Positions 24,474 through 34,700 are shown, numbered from the stretch's first letter. The stretch is DNA of 47,238 bases from Methanothermobacter sp. (GCF_030055425.1 NZ_JASFYE010000001.1:387345-434582); one strand, 5' to 3'. The notes: generated from the letters alone by a model not told the origin. Program-made: numbers and translations.

Positions 24474-25829
24474 GTGCAGGAAATTATAACTAAGATAGAG
24501 GATTACTCCTCAAAGAATGGGATCCTGCTTCCAGATCCTGTGGTGGAATATGTTGCCAGGATCGCTGAGGAGGAAAAACTGAAGGAAGCAGATCTTTATG
24601 AAATGGTGAGACTCTTCAGCAGGATCTCAGAGAGAAACAGGGGTCTTGAAGGAGACGATATCCTCGACGCAGTTGAGGACGAATACCAGCGAATCCTGAA
24701 GGTCCAGGAACTTGTTAAAAGGAAGAGGACGAAGTTTCCGCCGGGTCTCATTGAAGAAATAGCCGATGCAATGAAGAAACACAACCTCAGCGACGATGAA
24801 CTGGACGAACTTATAAGAAGGGTCAGAAGGGCCTATGAGAGGGCAAAGGTTGAGGCCGGTGAGGCTGTTGGGACAGTTGCGGCCCAGTCAGTCGGTGAAC
24901 CAGGTACCCAGATGACAATGCGTACCTTCCACTACGCAGGGGTGGCGGAACTCAACGTTACCCTGGGTCTCCCAAGGCTCATCGAGATCGTGGATGCCAG
25001 GAAGAAGATATCCACACCAACCATGAGCATCTACTTTGAGGGTGACCTCCGGTATGATGAGGAGTTTGTGCGCAAAAAGGCCAACAAGATAGGTAAAAGC
25101 ACCCTCAACGATGTCCTCAAAAACTTCAGTATCCAGTACGCAGATATGGCAGTGGTTGCAGAACTGGACGAGGAGAAGATCCTTGAAAAACACCTCGAAT
25201 ATGATGATATAATAGCAAAGGTGGAAAAAACTTTTAAGAAAGTAGAAATAGATAACAGCATACTGAGATTTGAACCCCAGAAACCCACCATAAGGGAGCT
25301 CAGGTTACTGGCTGATAAGGTGAGGAAACTCCAGATAAGTGGAGTTAAAAACATAGGAAAGGTGGTTATCCGTAAAGAGGATGATGAATGGGTAATCCAT
25401 ACAGAGGGTTCAAACCTTGGAGCTGTTCTTAAAGAAGAGGGTGTGGATAAGGTCCGGACGACAACAAACGACATACACGAAATAGAAACCGTTCTGGGCA
25501 TAGAAGCAGCGAGAAACGCAATAATACACGAAGCAAAAAGAACCATGGAGGAGCAGGGTCTCACAGTGGACATACGTCACATAATGCTTGTTGCAGATAT
25601 GATGACTGCTGATGGTTCTGTTAAATCCATTGGAAGGCATGGTATAAGCGGTGAAAAGGCAAGCGTTCTTGCAAGAGCTTCTTTTGAGGAAACAGGTAAG
25701 CACCTTCTGAGAGCAAGTATCAGGGGAGAGGTGGACCACCTCACTGGTATCATAGAGAACATTATTATAGGACAGCCTATACCTCTGGGTACAGGTTCCG
25801 TTAGTGTTGTGATGAAAGAAAGAAAATAG
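24474..25829 (+). CDS. rpoA2: RNA polymerase subunit A'' (C-terminal part of beta')
   Basis: The protein has 451 residues, a GTG start, and AAGGTGAT upstream that overlaps the end of A'. It contains [20 protein letters not shown] and [10 protein letters not shown], the trigger-loop neighbourhood, then [20 protein letters not shown] and the C-terminal [18 protein letters not shown] motif. An N-terminal helical extension of about 110 residues precedes the core. It completes the largest subunit. Confidence 0.95.
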   Translation: MQEIITKIEDYSSKNGILLPDPVVEYVARIAEEEKLKEADLYEMVRLFSRISERNRGLEGDDILDAVEDEYQRILKVQELVKRKRTKFPPGLIEEIADAMKKHNLSDDELDELIRRVRRAYERAKVEAGEAVGTVAAQSVGEPGTQMTMRTFHYAGVAELNVTLGLPRLIEIVDARKKISTPTMSIYFEGDLRYDEEFVRKKANKIGKSTLNDVLKNFSIQYADMAVVAELDEEKILEKHLEYDDIIAKVEKTFKKVEIDNSILRFEPQKPTIRELRLLADKVRKLQISGVKNIGKVVIRKEDDEWVIHTEGSNLGAVLKEEGVDKVRTTTNDIHEIETVLGIEAARNAIIHEAKRTMEEQGLTVDIRHIMLVADMMTADGSVKSIGRHGISGEKASVLARASFEETGKHLLRASIRGEVDHLTGIIENIIIGQPIPLGTGSVSVVMKERK

Positions 25830-25839
25830 GAGGCAGTAG

Positions 25840-26136
25840 ATGGACATAGATAGAGGAATACGAGTCGCTGTAGATACTGGTAATGTTATCCTTGGATCAA
25901 AGAGGACAATTCAGAGCCTCAAACTGGGTAAGGGTAAGCTGGTGGTAATGGCCAGTAACATTCCAGAGGACCTCAGAGAGGACATAGAATACTATGCAGA
26001 GCTATCAGATATTCCAGTTTATACCCATGATGGCACCAGCGTTGAACTGGGATCTGTCTGCGGTAAACCCTTCACGGTGGGGGCGCTCTTAATCCAGGAT
26101 CCGGGTGATTCAACAATACTGGAAATGGTGGGGTAG
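25840..26136 (+). CDS. rpl30e: Ribosomal protein L30e
   Basis: The protein has 98 residues. The sequence [40 protein letters not shown] and [15 protein letters not shown] is the L30e/L7Ae fold of archaea. GGAGGC lies about 9 bp before the ATG. The position between rpoA2 and nusA is the standard one in methanogens. Confidence 0.94.
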   Translation: MDIDRGIRVAVDTGNVILGSKRTIQSLKLGKGKLVVMASNIPEDLREDIEYYAELSDIPVYTHDGTSVELGSVCGKPFTVGALLIQDPGDSTILEMVG

Positions 26137-26142
26137 GTTGCT

Positions 26143-26574
26143 GTGACCATCAAATTTACCACAAACGAGATAAGATACATTGCACTCTTTGAGAGCATGA
26201 CCGGTGCAATGGTGAAGGACTGCATTGTGGATGACGAAAACGGCAAGGTAACATTCCTTGTAAAAAAGGGTGATATGGGCCTTGCCATTGGTAAAAAGGG
26301 AAGTACAGTGGCCAAGGTTCAGAAGGCGCTCGACAAGGGTGTTGAGGTAATCGAACACTCCAGTGACCCCGTGGAGTTCATAAAGAACCTCATGGCACCC
26401 GCCAAGATAAGGAGCATCAGGATACTCCAGAAGGAAAACGGTGAAAAGATAGCCACAGTGGAAACCGATCCAAAGAATAAGAGAATCGCCATTGGACGCG
26501 GCGGACAGAACATTGAAAGGGCCAGGCTACTGGCCAGAAGACAGCACAACATAAGCAATATTATAATAAAATAA
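26143..26574 (+). CDS. nusA: NusA-like transcription factor (two KH domains)
   Basis: The protein has 143 residues, starting at GTG 26143. It consists of two KH RNA-binding domains with the motifs DMGLAIGKKGSTVAKVQKAL and RIAIGRGGQNIERARLLARR. It lacks the S1 domain and N-terminal region of bacterial NusA, as archaeal homologues do. It probably contributes to transcription elongation or termination. It lies 6 bp after rpl30e and 18 bp before rps12. Confidence 0.93.
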   Translation: MTIKFTTNEIRYIALFESMTGAMVKDCIVDDENGKVTFLVKKGDMGLAIGKKGSTVAKVQKALDKGVEVIEHSSDPVEFIKNLMAPAKIRSIRILQKENGEKIATVETDPKNKRIAIGRGGQNIERARLLARRQHNISNIIIK

Positions 26575-26592
26575 ATATAGGAGGAATCTTAT

Positions 26593-27018
26593 TTGCCAGG
26601 ATTATTCGCAGCAAAAAAACTCAAAAGCAAGAGGCAGAAATTCAGATGGAAGGACACCCACTACAAGAGGAGATCACTCCGCCTTGATGTTAAGGCTGAC
26701 CCACTTGAAGGTGCACCCCAGGCAAGGGGTATAGTGATTGAGAAGGTGGGTATAGAGGCAAAACAGCCAAACTCAGCAATAAGGAAATGTGTGAGGGTCC
26801 AGTTAATCAAAAACGGTAAGCAGATCACAGCCTTCGCACCTGGAGACGGCGCTATTGGTTTTATTGATGAACACGATGAGGTCGTTGTTGAGGGTATTGG
26901 TGGACCATCAGGAAGGTCCATGGGTGATATTCCCGGTGTCAGGTGGAAGGTTACAAAGGTCAACAATGTTTCCCTGCAGGAAATGGTTAAAGGGAAAATA
27001 GAAAAACCTGTGAGGTAA
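26593..27018 (+). CDS. rps12: Ribosomal protein S12
   Basis: The protein has 141 residues and a TTG start with TAGGAGG 10 bp upstream. [20 protein letters not shown] and the decoding-site segment [20 protein letters not shown] are clearly S12. The N-terminus carries the archaeal extension. It is followed after 5 bp by rps7. Confidence 0.96.
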   Translation: MPGLFAAKKLKSKRQKFRWKDTHYKRRSLRLDVKADPLEGAPQARGIVIEKVGIEAKQPNSAIRKCVRVQLIKNGKQITAFAPGDGAIGFIDEHDEVVVEGIGGPSGRSMGDIPGVRWKVTKVNNVSLQEMVKGKIEKPVR

Positions 27019-27023
27019 TCCTT

Positions 27024-27584
27024 ATGAGTCTAGTTTTTGATAAATGGGAACTGGAGGAAGTCAAGGTTGAGGATATGGGCCTTGCAAAGTACATATGCCT
27101 TGACAGCATCCTGGTTCCCCACACAATGGGAAGACACGTTAAGAGGCAGTTTGCAAAGTCAAAGGTTTCAATAGTTGAGAGACTGATAAACAAGGTTATG
27201 AGGACCGAGAGGAACTCAGGTAAAAAGAACAAGGCCTACAAGATAGTTAAGGAGGCCTTTGAAATCATAAGCCGGAGGACCAAGGAGAACCCGGTCCAGA
27301 TCCTTGTCAAGGCCGTTGAAAACACCTCCCCGCGGGAGGAGACCACAAGGATCAAGTATGGGGGTATAGGTTACCAGGTTGCAGTTGACATATCCCCACA
27401 GAGAAGGGTGGACCTGTCCCTCGGATTCATAACCAAGGGTGCAATGCAGGCGGCATTCAAGAACAAGAAATCCATAGAGGAGTGCCTGGCAAACGAGATA
27501 ATGCTGGCTGCAGAGTATGACACAAGGAGCTTTGCAATCCAGAAGAAGGAAGAGAAAGAAAGGATAGCCAGATCCGCACATTAA
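27024..27584 (+). CDS. rps7: Ribosomal protein S7
   Basis: The protein has 186 residues. [40 protein letters not shown] and [14 protein letters not shown] are S7 signatures; it nucleates assembly of the 30S head. The sequence is intact and collinear with S12 and EF-2, as in the archaeal str operon. Confidence 0.96.
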   Translation: MSLVFDKWELEEVKVEDMGLAKYICLDSILVPHTMGRHVKRQFAKSKVSIVERLINKVMRTERNSGKKNKAYKIVKEAFEIISRRTKENPVQILVKAVENTSPREETTRIKYGGIGYQVAVDISPQRRVDLSLGFITKGAMQAAFKNKKSIEECLANEIMLAAEYDTRSFAIQKKEEKERIARSAH

Positions 27585-27601
27585 ACTTACAGGTGGTTTT
27601 A

Positions 27602-29794
27602 GTGAGCAGACGTGCAAAAATGATTAGCAAGATTAAGGAGCTCATGTACCAGCCGGAATACATCCGTAACATCGGTATAGTGGCGCACATCGACCATGGT
27701 AAAACAACCCTTTCAGACAACCTCCTGGCTGGTGCAGGGATGATCTCCGCTGAACTGGCAGGGGATCAGCGTTTCCTTGACTTCGACGAACAGGAACAGG
27801 CAAGGGGTATCACCATTGACGCCGCAAACGTTTCAATGGTCCACTCCTATGAGGGAGACGAATACCTCATCAACCTCATAGACACCCCGGGTCACGTGGA
27901 CTTCGGGGGTGACGTTACAAGGGCCATGAGGGCTGTGGACGGCGCCGTTGTGGTGGTGTGCGCAGTTGAGGGTATAATGCCCCAGACAGAAACGGTACTC
28001 AGACAGGCCCTCAAGGAAAATGTGAGGCCCGTCCTCTTCATCAACAAGGTTGACAGGCTCATAAATGAACTCAAACTGGACGCCAGTGAGCTCCAGGAGA
28101 GGTTCATAAAGATCATTGCCAACGCAAACAAACTCATCAAGAACATGGCCCCTGAGGAATTCAGGGACAAATGGCAGGTCCGTGTGGAGGATGGAAGCGT
28201 TGCCTTCGGTTCAGCATACCACAACTGGGCCATAAACGTCCCGATAATGCAGGAGACCGGTATAAACTTCAACGACATCTACAAGTACTGTACGGATGAC
28301 AACCAGAAGGAACTCGCCCAGAAGGTGCCCCTCCACCAGGTGCTCCTGGGAATGGTGGTTGAGCACCTACCAAGCCCTGCCAAGTCCCAGGCATACAGGG
28401 TGCCCATAATATGGTCAGGGGACCTTGAGAGCGAGGAAGGACAGGCCATGCTCAAAACAGACCCTGAAGGTCCCCTTGCGGTTATGGTTACAGATGTCAG
28501 TATAGACAAACATGCAGGGGAAGTCGCAACCGGACGTGTCTACGGTGGTACCATAGAGAAGGGAAGCGAGGTCTTCCTTGTTGGTTCACACAGCAAGGCA
28601 CGTGTCCAGCAGGTCGGTGTCTACATGGGACCCGAGAGGGTCAACACCGACAAGGTTCCTGCAGGTAACATAGTCGCAATAACCGGTGCCAAGAACGCTG
28701 TTGCAGGTGAAACCATCTGTGACACAGGAAGAAAGATAAAGGCCTTCGAGGGTCTCGAACACATATCAGAACCCGTGGTTACAGTTGCAGTTGAGGCCAA
28801 GAATACCAAGGACCTTCCAAAACTCATAGAGGTCCTCAGACAGGTTGGTAAGGAGGACCCAACGGTAAGGGTTGAGATCAACGAGGAGACCGGTGAGCAC
28901 CTCATATCAGGTATGGGTGAACTCCACCTTGAGATCATAGCCTACAGGATAAACGAGAAGGGTGTTGAGATAGAGACCTCAGAGCCCATAGTGGTTTACA
29001 GGGAAACGGTTTCAGGAACCGCGGGTCCAGTTGAGGGTAAATCACCCAACAAGCACAACAGATTCTACATAGAAATTGAACCCGTCGAAGAATCAGTGAT
29101 GCAGGCGATACAGGAAGGTAAGATAAAGGAGGGTCGCGTCAAGGGTAAAGAAGCCGCTAAGGACTTCATAGAGGCCGGTATGGATAAGGAGGAGGCCAGA
29201 AGGGTCTGGGACGTCTATGAGAAGAACCTCTTCATCAACATGACCCGTGGTATCCAGTACCTTGACGAGATAAAGGAACTACTCCTTGATGGTTTCGAAA
29301 GTGCAATGGACAACGGCCCCATCGCCAAGGAAAAGGTTATGGGCGTTAAGATAAAGCTCATGGACGCCAAGATCCACGAGGACGCAGTCCACAGGGGTCC
29401 GGCCCAGGTCTTACCCGCCATAAGGAAGGGTATATTCGGTGCCATGATGTCTGCCGAGCCCACGGTGCTTGAACCCATACAGAAGGTGTTCATCAACGTG
29501 CCCCAGGACTACATGGGAAGCGCAACCCGTGAAATACAGAACAGGCGCGGGCAGATCGTCAACATGACCCAGGAGGGTGACATGGTAACCGTTGAATCTG
29601 TGGTGCCTGTGGCAGAGATGTTCGGATTCGCAGGTGATATCAGGTCAGCCACCGAGGGTAGATGTCTCTGGTCAACAGAGAACGCTGGATTCGAGAAACT
29701 GCCAAATGAACTGCAGCACACAATAATAAGGGAAGTGAGGACCAGGAAGGGTCTAAGTCCTGAGCCATACAGGGCGGACCACTACCTGGGTTAA
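27602..29794 (+). CDS. fusA: Translation elongation factor EF-2
   Basis: The protein has 730 residues from GTG 27602 ([17 protein letters not shown]...), with AGGTGG 5 bp upstream; GTG 27593 lies inside that site. The GTPase has G1 [10 protein letters not shown]3 DTPGHVDFG and G4 NKVD. Domain IV carries the diphthamide loop [16 protein letters not shown], in which the His is the modified residue. It catalyses ribosomal translocation. It is intact. Confidence 0.97.
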   Translation: MSRRAKMISKIKELMYQPEYIRNIGIVAHIDHGKTTLSDNLLAGAGMISAELAGDQRFLDFDEQEQARGITIDAANVSMVHSYEGDEYLINLIDTPGHVDFGGDVTRAMRAVDGAVVVVCAVEGIMPQTETVLRQALKENVRPVLFINKVDRLINELKLDASELQERFIKIIANANKLIKNMAPEEFRDKWQVRVEDGSVAFGSAYHNWAINVPIMQETGINFNDIYKYCTDDNQKELAQKVPLHQVLLGMVVEHLPSPAKSQAYRVPIIWSGDLESEEGQAMLKTDPEGPLAVMVTDVSIDKHAGEVATGRVYGGTIEKGSEVFLVGSHSKARVQQVGVYMGPERVNTDKVPAGNIVAITGAKNAVAGETICDTGRKIKAFEGLEHISEPVVTVAVEAKNTKDLPKLIEVLRQVGKEDPTVRVEINEETGEHLISGMGELHLEIIAYRINEKGVEIETSEPIVVYRETVSGTAGPVEGKSPNKHNRFYIEIEPVEESVMQAIQEGKIKEGRVKGKEAAKDFIEAGMDKEEARRVWDVYEKNLFINMTRGIQYLDEIKELLLDGFESAMDNGPIAKEKVMGVKIKLMDAKIHEDAVHRGPAQVLPAIRKGIFGAMMSAEPTVLEPIQKVFINVPQDYMGSATREIQNRRGQIVNMTQEGDMVTVESVVPVAEMFGFAGDIRSATEGRCLWSTENAGFEKLPNELQHTIIREVRTRKGLSPEPYRADHYLG

Positions 29795-29804
29795 CCCCAT
29801 TAAA

Positions 29805-29813
29805 CTTATATAA
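29805..29813 (+). promoter_or_regulatory. TATA box of the EF-1A gene
   Basis: CTTATATAA, 10 bp after the EF-2 stop, would start transcription near 29838 and give a 65-nt leader. The leader ends with GGAGGTATAATATG at the start codon. The 110-bp gap before the EF-1A gene thus has its own promoter. Confidence 0.6.
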
Positions 29814-29904
29814 TTAAAAGGAATATAGGAAATTACCTTAGACAAACAACACGTGTAGGTGTTGAATCTAGATCAGGCTAAATCATCACATATGGAGGTA
29901 TAAT

Positions 29905-31146
29905 ATGGCTAAAGAAAAAGAACACATGAACCTGGCGTTTATTGGACACGTAGACCACGGAAAATCCACACTAGTGGGACACCTGCTCCTCCAGGCAGGG
30001 GCAATCGCCGAGCAGCAGCTGGCTGACGGTGAGGACAAGTTCAGGTTCGTCATGGACAGGCTCTCCGAAGAAAGGGAAAGGGGAGTTACAATCGACCTTG
30101 CACACGCAAAATTCGAAACAGACAAGTACGAGTTCACCATCGTGGACTGCCCTGGACACCGTGACTTCGTTAAGAACATGATCACAGGTGCATCCCAGGC
30201 AGACGCCGCAGTCCTTGTGGTTGCAGTTGACGACGGTGTAATGCCCCAGACCAAGGAGCACGTCTTCCTATCAAGGACACTGGGTATAAACCAGCTCATA
30301 GTGGCCATCAACAAGATGGACCTTGTCAACTACGACGAAGAAAAATTCAACGCCCTCAAGGATGAGGTTGCAGCCCTCATCAAAACAGTCGGTTACAAGC
30401 CAAGCGACGTTGAATTCATACCACTCTCAGCCTTCGAGGGTGACAACATAACAACCAAGAGCGACAACACACCATGGTACAAGGGTAAAACACTCGTCGA
30501 AGCACTCGACGACCTTGAGGCACCTGAAAAACCCGTGGACCTTCCGCTGAGGATACCCATACAGGACGTCTACTCCATCACAGGTGTGGGTACAGTCCCG
30601 GTTGGACGTGTAGAGACAGGGGTCCTCAAGAAGGGTGAAAACGTCATATTTGAACCAGCAGGTGTCAGTGGAGAGGTTAAATCCATCGAAATGCACCACG
30701 AGATGATCGACCAGGCAGAACCCGGTGACAACATAGGTTTCAACGTAAGGGGTGTCGGTAAAAACGACATCAGAAGGGGAGACGTTGCAGGACACCTGGA
30801 CAACCCACCAAAGGTTGCCAAGGAGTTCACAGCACAGATCGTCGTTCTTCAGCACCCTGGTGTCATAACAGTCGGTTACACACCTGTATTCCACTGCCAC
30901 ACAGCACAGGTTGCCTGCACATTCCTTGAACTTGTGCAGAAAATGAACCCTGCAACAGGTCAGGTTGAAGAGGAAAACCCAGACTTCCTCAAAACAGGTA
31001 ACGCTGCTGTCGTGAAGGTCAAACCAACCAAGCCACTGGTCATTGAAAAGATAAAGGACATCCCACACATGGGAAGGTTCGCCATAAGGGACATGGGACA
31101 GACAGTGGCTGCTGGAATGTGTATAGACCTTGTACCAGCAAAATAA
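29905..31146 (+). CDS. tuf: Translation elongation factor EF-1 alpha
   Basis: The protein has 413 residues. The GTPase has G1 [10 protein letters not shown]3 DCPGHRDF and G4 NKMD. Domains 2 and 3 include [20 protein letters not shown] and the C-terminal [15 protein letters not shown]. It delivers aminoacyl-tRNA to the ribosome. The strongly codon-biased sequence and perfect GGAGG (9 bp from ATG) indicate high expression. Confidence 0.97.
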   Translation: MAKEKEHMNLAFIGHVDHGKSTLVGHLLLQAGAIAEQQLADGEDKFRFVMDRLSEERERGVTIDLAHAKFETDKYEFTIVDCPGHRDFVKNMITGASQADAAVLVVAVDDGVMPQTKEHVFLSRTLGINQLIVAINKMDLVNYDEEKFNALKDEVAALIKTVGYKPSDVEFIPLSAFEGDNITTKSDNTPWYKGKTLVEALDDLEAPEKPVDLPLRIPIQDVYSITGVGTVPVGRVETGVLKKGENVIFEPAGVSGEVKSIEMHHEMIDQAEPGDNIGFNVRGVGKNDIRRGDVAGHLDNPPKVAKEFTAQIVVLQHPGVITVGYTPVFHCHTAQVACTFLELVQKMNPATGQVEEENPDFLKTGNAAVVKVKPTKPLVIEKIKDIPHMGRFAIRDMGQTVAAGMCIDLVPAK

Positions 31147-31180
31147 ACCCCATCCCTTCCCTTTTTAAAGGAGGATTCAG

Positions 31181-31489
31181 ATGCACAAAGCAAGGATTAA
31201 ACTCACAGGGACAGACCCTGAAAAACTGGCATACGTCTGTGACCAGCTGAAGAAGATCGCTGAGAGGACAGGCGTGGACATGTCAGGCCCAATACCCCTC
31301 CCAACCAAGAAACTTGTTGTCCCAACAAGGAAATCACCTGATGGTGAGGGAACCGCAACCTGGGAGAAATGGGAGATGAGGATCCACAAGAGACTTGTGG
31401 GTATAGAGGCCGATGAAAGGGCAATGCGTCAGGTCATGAAGGTCAATGTACCTGACAACGTCAGCATAGAAATAGAACTCAAGAGTTAA
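31181..31489 (+). CDS. rps10: Ribosomal protein S10
   Basis: The protein has 102 residues. [40 protein letters not shown] and [20 protein letters not shown] match S10. AAAGGAGG lies 8 bp upstream. It closes the translation string and is followed by a GGGGT/ACCCC hairpin. Confidence 0.96.
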   Translation: MHKARIKLTGTDPEKLAYVCDQLKKIAERTGVDMSGPIPLPTKKLVVPTRKSPDGEGTATWEKWEMRIHKRLVGIEADERAMRQVMKVNVPDNVSIEIELKS

Positions 31490-31491
31490 CT

Positions 31492-31505
31492 GGGGTGCAA
31501 ACCCC
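31492..31505 (+). terminator. Hairpin after rps10
   Basis: GGGGT and ACCCC enclose a GCAA tetraloop immediately after the S10 stop. It is followed by an A/T-rich stretch that contains the tRNA-Ser TATA box. A terminator role is suggested. Confidence 0.4.
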
Positions 31506-31527
31506 TATAACCAAATTCAGGGACCAA

Positions 31528-31540
31528 AAACTATATAAAT
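31528..31540 (+). promoter_or_regulatory. TATA box of the tRNA-Ser pair
   Basis: AAACTATATAAAT is identical to the element before tRNA-Thr (17507-17519) and lies about 32 bp before the first tRNA-Ser. Confidence 0.75.
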
Positions 31541-31571
31541 AAGAGTTTATCAATCTCTTTTATCTGATGCT

Positions 31572-31663
<92 letters not shown>

Positions 31664-31692
31664 ACCTTTTTCTAAAACTAATAACTTATTCT

Positions 31693-31778
<86 letters not shown>

Positions 31779-31807
31779 AGAATAAGGATTTAAAATATAG
31801 GAGGAAG

Positions 31808-31831
31808 AGACCGCCTTGAGGGTGGCGGTCT
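31808..31831 (+). terminator. 8-bp inverted repeat between tRNA-Ser and mtrA-like gene
   Basis: AGACCGCC and GGCGGTCT are perfect reverse complements around an 8-base loop. The element lies 20 bp beyond the 3' end of the minus-strand mtrA-like gene and 30 bp after the tRNA. It could terminate either transcript. There is no U-run on the near side. Confidence 0.45.
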
Positions 31832-31850
31832 GGACCCTTAAAAAAAGTAA

Positions 31851-32396
31851 TCAGGTGTTTTCATCGGGTTTCTTTTTATTCAGATCCTCAGAAGGCCTTA
31901 AAATGAGGGGCTTCTCATCAATTGCCCCTGAGTCATGCACCACACACTCCCCTATTCTTTCTCTTATTGCATTGGGATCCTCAACATCTACCATGTCAAC
32001 AAGTTCCACCTGCCTTCGGAACCTCTCTATGGCCTCATCAGGCATGTTCTCTATGTAGGGGATGGCGCCGGTGGCCCCGATTATCCTTCCGGTTTCTCCA
32101 TCAACCCCGTTGCTGTGGAGGGCCTTCATGGTCTGGCCCGTGATGTGACCCATGACCTCTGCACCGCATACAAGGAGGAATCTGAGGTTGGGGTTTGCAA
32201 TTACATTACCAACGACCTTCTCTATTCCAAGGTTCTCTGTGTGCAGTGGACCTGAAATCGCTGCGCCTGCCCTTACAGGCTCATCTTCCATGTGGGACCC
32301 GAGGGTGACAACCGCAACCGGACTTTCGGCATCACCAACCACATAGTCCCCAACTATGTGGGGCCAGTCCTCGGGTACCGGTTTCTTGTCAACCAT
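31851..32396 (-). CDS. Soluble MtrA paralogue (corrinoid-binding methyltransferase-subunit homologue)
   Basis: This 181-residue protein is closely similar to MtrA, the corrinoid subunit of methyl-H4MPT:coenzyme M methyltransferase. [47 protein letters not shown] and [20 protein letters not shown] are the family motifs. His84 in VMGHITG aligns with the cobalt-coordinating His of MtrA. The C-terminal membrane helix that anchors MtrA in the Mtr complex is absent, so this is a cytosolic protein with a charged tail. ATG 32396 has AGAGGTG 6 bp upstream and matches the family start; an ATG at 32417 lies within an operator. No other mtr genes are near. A TetR gene diverges from it. A role as an alternative corrinoid methyl carrier is inference. 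Confidence 0.88.
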   Translation of the reverse strand: MVDKKPVPEDWPHIVGDYVVGDAESPVAVVTLGSHMEDEPVRAGAAISGPLHTENLGIEKVVGNVIANPNLRFLLVCGAEVMGHITGQTMKALHSNGVDGETGRIIGATGAIPYIENMPDEAIERFRRQVELVDMVDVEDPNAIRERIGECVVHDSGAIDEKPLILRPSEDLNKKKPDENT

Positions 32397-32408
32397 TACA
32401 AACACCTC

Positions 32409-32461
32409 TTTAACCATCAGTTAATTTTTAACTTATGGTTAAAGTTTAACTTGTAGTTAAA
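32409..32461. promoter_or_regulatory. Three tandem operator dyads (TTTAAC-N5-GTTAAA) at 18-bp period
   Basis: Dyads lie at 32409-32425 (last base differs), 32427-32443 and 32445-32461. Each is TTTAAC, five variable bases, then GTTAAA or GTTAAT, separated by exactly one base. They sit between the mtrA-like ribosome binding site and the TATA box at 32461-32472. The adjacent TetR gene is the obvious candidate for binding. Confidence 0.8.
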
Positions 32462-32472
32462 AATATATAAAT
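32461..32472. promoter_or_regulatory. TATA box between mtrA-like gene and tetR, possibly bidirectional
   Basis: AAATATATAAAT can be read as TATA on either strand. On the plus strand it would start tetR near 32495. On the minus strand it would start the mtrA-like gene near 32440, inside the second dyad. Confidence 0.55.
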
Positions 32473-32538
32473 CTTCCGGTAAAAGTGTTTTAAAGCCGCA
32501 GAACAGATATCCTACAGATACAGAAAAGGTGAATCAAG

Positions 32539-33192
32539 ATGGCCCCGACTTCCAGGAGAGAACGTGAAAGGCAGAAAAGACAGATGCAGATAATAAGGGC
32601 TGCTGAGAAGGCATTCTTTGAGAGGGGCTACGACAATGTGACCATGGATGAAATAGCAGAAAGGGCAGAGGTCAACAAGGCACTCCTCTACTACTACTTC
32701 AAAAATAAGGAGGCCCTTTTCTTCGCCGTTAACCTCTACGGTGTAAGAATACTCCACAGAATGTACTCAGAATGCTCAGGACTTGAAACAGACGGTTACG
32801 GCAAGGTGAAGGCCATGGTGGACGCCCTTTACAGATTCTCAAAGGAACATCCGGACTACTTCAGGATATACTGCTACAGTGGCACAGAGAGATTTGAGAT
32901 GAGCGAAACTGAGGATGCAAGGGAGATAGTGAACCTCCGCACAGGGATGTGGCGGCTCATGGTTGAGGCAATCATAGAGGGTATGAATGATGGCAGCATC
33001 CGAAGTGACCTTGACCCTGTTGAGCTATCCATATACATTCATACACTGGCCATAAATTCCCTCAACCTCGACCTCACATCAAGGATGGTTCTTGAGGCCA
33101 GAGAAATCGGGAGGGACAGATTCTGGAGGGACCTTGAGATATTCCTTGAATCGGCCCTGAAAAATCAGGAGCCAGAAAGCAGAGACCCATGA
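32539..33192 (+). CDS. TetR-family transcriptional regulator
   Basis: The protein has 217 residues. The N-terminal helix-turn-helix [20 protein letters not shown] with YFKNKEALF is a textbook TetR DNA-binding domain (residues ~15-62). The C-terminal ligand/dimer domain is helical and has no recognisable ligand signature. AAGGTGA lies 8 bp before the ATG. It diverges from the MtrA paralogue, with the three dyads between them, so it probably represses that gene and itself. TetR proteins are uncommon in methanogens, which makes the pair notable. The effector is unknown. Confidence 0.92.
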   Translation: MAPTSRRERERQKRQMQIIRAAEKAFFERGYDNVTMDEIAERAEVNKALLYYYFKNKEALFFAVNLYGVRILHRMYSECSGLETDGYGKVKAMVDALYRFSKEHPDYFRIYCYSGTERFEMSETEDAREIVNLRTGMWRLMVEAIIEGMNDGSIRSDLDPVELSIYIHTLAINSLNLDLTSRMVLEAREIGRDRFWRDLEIFLESALKNQEPESRDP

Positions 33193-33212
33193 ATAGCAGC
33201 CGCAACATAAAT

Positions 33213-33224
33213 AACTATATAAGG
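33213..33224 (+). promoter_or_regulatory. TATA box of the NYN-Usp-GyrI-like gene set
   Basis: AACTATATAAGG lies about 55 bp before ATG 33274 and would start transcription near 33245. Confidence 0.6.
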
Positions 33225-33273
33225 TTTTAGATACAATCTGTATTTAAAGTAACGATAATATGTGAGGAAAAGA

Positions 33274-33747
33274 ATGAATATGGATGATGAAGCTAACTTT
33301 GTGATAATAGATAACAGTCAGGAAGATAAAAAGAATCTTGGACTCCTCGTGGATGGTCCAAACATGCTCAGAAAGGAATTCTGCTCAGACCTTGACTTTG
33401 TTAAGAACCTTCTGGTTGACAGGGGAAACCTCAGGGTGGGTAAGGTCCTCCTCAACCAGTATGCCTCAGATAAACTTATCGAGGCAGTTGTAAACCAGGG
33501 CTTTTCTCCCATGATAGTCGCAGGGGACGTGGATGTCCAGCTTGCAGTGGAGGCCTTTGAACTCATACATAACCCCCACATTGATGTGGTTGCACTGATG
33601 ACCCGTAATGCAGATTTCCTCCCCCTGATAAACATAGCAAAGGAGAACGGGAAGGAAACCCTTGTTATAGGTGCAGAGCCCGGGTTCAGCATAGCACTCC
33701 AGAACTCGGCAGATGACTCCATAAAACTCATAAGCGAAGGTGTCTGA
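33274..33747 (+). CDS. NYN-domain protein (LabA/DUF88-type, putative RNase)
   Basis: The protein is about 157 residues. [19 protein letters not shown] has the first acidic residue of the NYN/PIN-like nuclease fold (VDGPN). Later acidic positions are in [16 protein letters not shown] and [22 protein letters not shown], with D/N-D patterns conserved in this archaeal group (TIGR00288-like). The fold suggests RNA processing or decay; no substrate is known. GAGG lies 7 bp before ATG 33274; GTG 33262 is upstream and less likely. Its stop overlaps the ATG of the UspA gene (TGATG), so the two are translationally coupled. Confidence 0.82.
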   Translation: MNMDDEANFVIIDNSQEDKKNLGLLVDGPNMLRKEFCSDLDFVKNLLVDRGNLRVGKVLLNQYASDKLIEAVVNQGFSPMIVAGDVDVQLAVEAFELIHNPHIDVVALMTRNADFLPLINIAKENGKETLVIGAEPGFSIALQNSADDSIKLISEGV

Positions 33748-34193
33748 TGGTGTACCAGAGAATACTGATACCCACTGATGGCTCAGATGACGCCAGAAAG
33801 GCAACAGAACATGCATTCAGAATTGCTGAAATGAGTGGTGCAGATATCCTCGGGATAAGTGTAGTTGACACATCCTACAGGAAGGTCTGGGATGAGGATA
33901 TCAGCAGACGCATTGAAAGGATACTCAGAAAACAGTCAGAGAAGGCAATATCCATCCTCAAGGACGAATTTTCATCAATGCAGAAAAATGGTAGAATGAA
34001 GGAGTGCAAACTCGAAACCCAGATACTTGAGGGCAACCCTGCAGAGGTTATCCTTGAGACAATGGAGGACGAGGATGTGGACCTGGTAGTCATGGGCAGT
34101 TCAGGTAAACACGGGCTTGACCGCATAATATCTGGAAGCATAACACGAAAGGTTCTGAAATCTGCAGAAACCCCCATACTGGTCGTTGGTTAA
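33747..34193 (+). CDS. Universal stress protein (UspA family)
   Basis: The protein has 148 residues and a single Usp domain. The N-terminus RILIPTDGSDDARKATEHAF and the ATP-binding motif VVMGSSGKHGLDRIISGSIT (G-2x-G-9x-G-S/T) are both present, so it is probably an ATP-binding type. ATG overlaps the stop of the NYN gene. The small gene for a GyrI-like domain follows after 18 bp. Joint expression implies a stress-related unit, which is inference. Confidence 0.9.
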   Translation: MVYQRILIPTDGSDDARKATEHAFRIAEMSGADILGISVVDTSYRKVWDEDISRRIERILRKQSEKAISILKDEFSSMQKNGRMKECKLETQILEGNPAEVILETMEDEDVDLVVMGSSGKHGLDRIISGSITRKVLKSAETPILVVG

Positions 34194-34211
34194 ATACGTG
34201 AAGGTGATTCA

Positions 34212-34619
34212 ATGATAGGAAAAAGGACATTAAGTGATGAGAAGCTGGCGCTTATAACCTTCAGCGGACCCCTAAGCAAAACCCCTGAACTTATTGAAGA
34301 GGTGAGGAATTTCATCTCATCAGAGGGACTTGAAATAGCCGGTGACCCCCTGGTGATATTCTACACAAGCCCCCTCAAGGAAGATGGCCGATATGATGCA
34401 GGAATACCCGTAAAGGGCGAATCAGAGGGTGCAGGTGACATTAAAGTTGTTACGATCCCCGAACACGCCGTTATATTTAAAGAATACACTGAAAATCGAA
34501 ATGAAGCCTATGAGGAGCTCATAGCTTACGCAGAGAAGAACGGAATTGACATAATAGGGGCCCCACGGGAGATATACCGTGAAAAGGTAAGGGAAATACA
34601 GTTCCCTGTTATACTATAA
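34212..34619 (+). CDS. GyrI-like small-molecule-binding domain protein
   Basis: The protein has 135 residues. GDPLVIFYTSPLKEDGRYDA, GIPVKGE and EHAVIFKEYTENRNEAYEEL fit the GyrI/AraC effector-binding fold (SOUL-related), here as a stand-alone domain without a DNA-binding part. AAGGTGAT lies 5 bp before the ATG. It is last in the NYN-Usp set. Ligand and partner are not visible in the sequence. Confidence 0.75.
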   Translation: MIGKRTLSDEKLALITFSGPLSKTPELIEEVRNFISSEGLEIAGDPLVIFYTSPLKEDGRYDAGIPVKGESEGAGDIKVVTIPEHAVIFKEYTENRNEAYEELIAYAEKNGIDIIGAPREIYREKVREIQFPVIL

Positions 34620-34630
34620 GGGAATTCCCT
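34592..34630 (+). terminator. Palindromic end of the Usp set (AGGGAATTCCCT)
   Basis: A perfect 12-bp palindrome at 34619-34630 overlaps the stop of the GyrI-like gene. A related inverted arrangement (AGGGAAATACAGTTCCCT) lies just upstream. The 80-bp gap separates convergent transcripts. Confidence 0.35.
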
Positions 34631-34700
34631 GTTTATTGATTCACTGTTCTTCTTAAGTAAAATGCGGTTCATGATTTAACTGCATTTCCATGACAAAAAT

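Noticed and set aside
18100-31500. Search for insertion sequences or foreign genes in the transcription/translation string
   Set aside because: Gene order and spacing are the standard archaeal arrangement with no interruption, and composition looks uniform by eye.
31816-32058. TTG-started 80-codon frame behind TAGGAGG, opposite the mtrA-like gene
   Set aside because: It lies entirely antisense to a clear gene and its N-terminus runs through a hairpin. The Shine-Dalgarno is probably a coincidence or relic.
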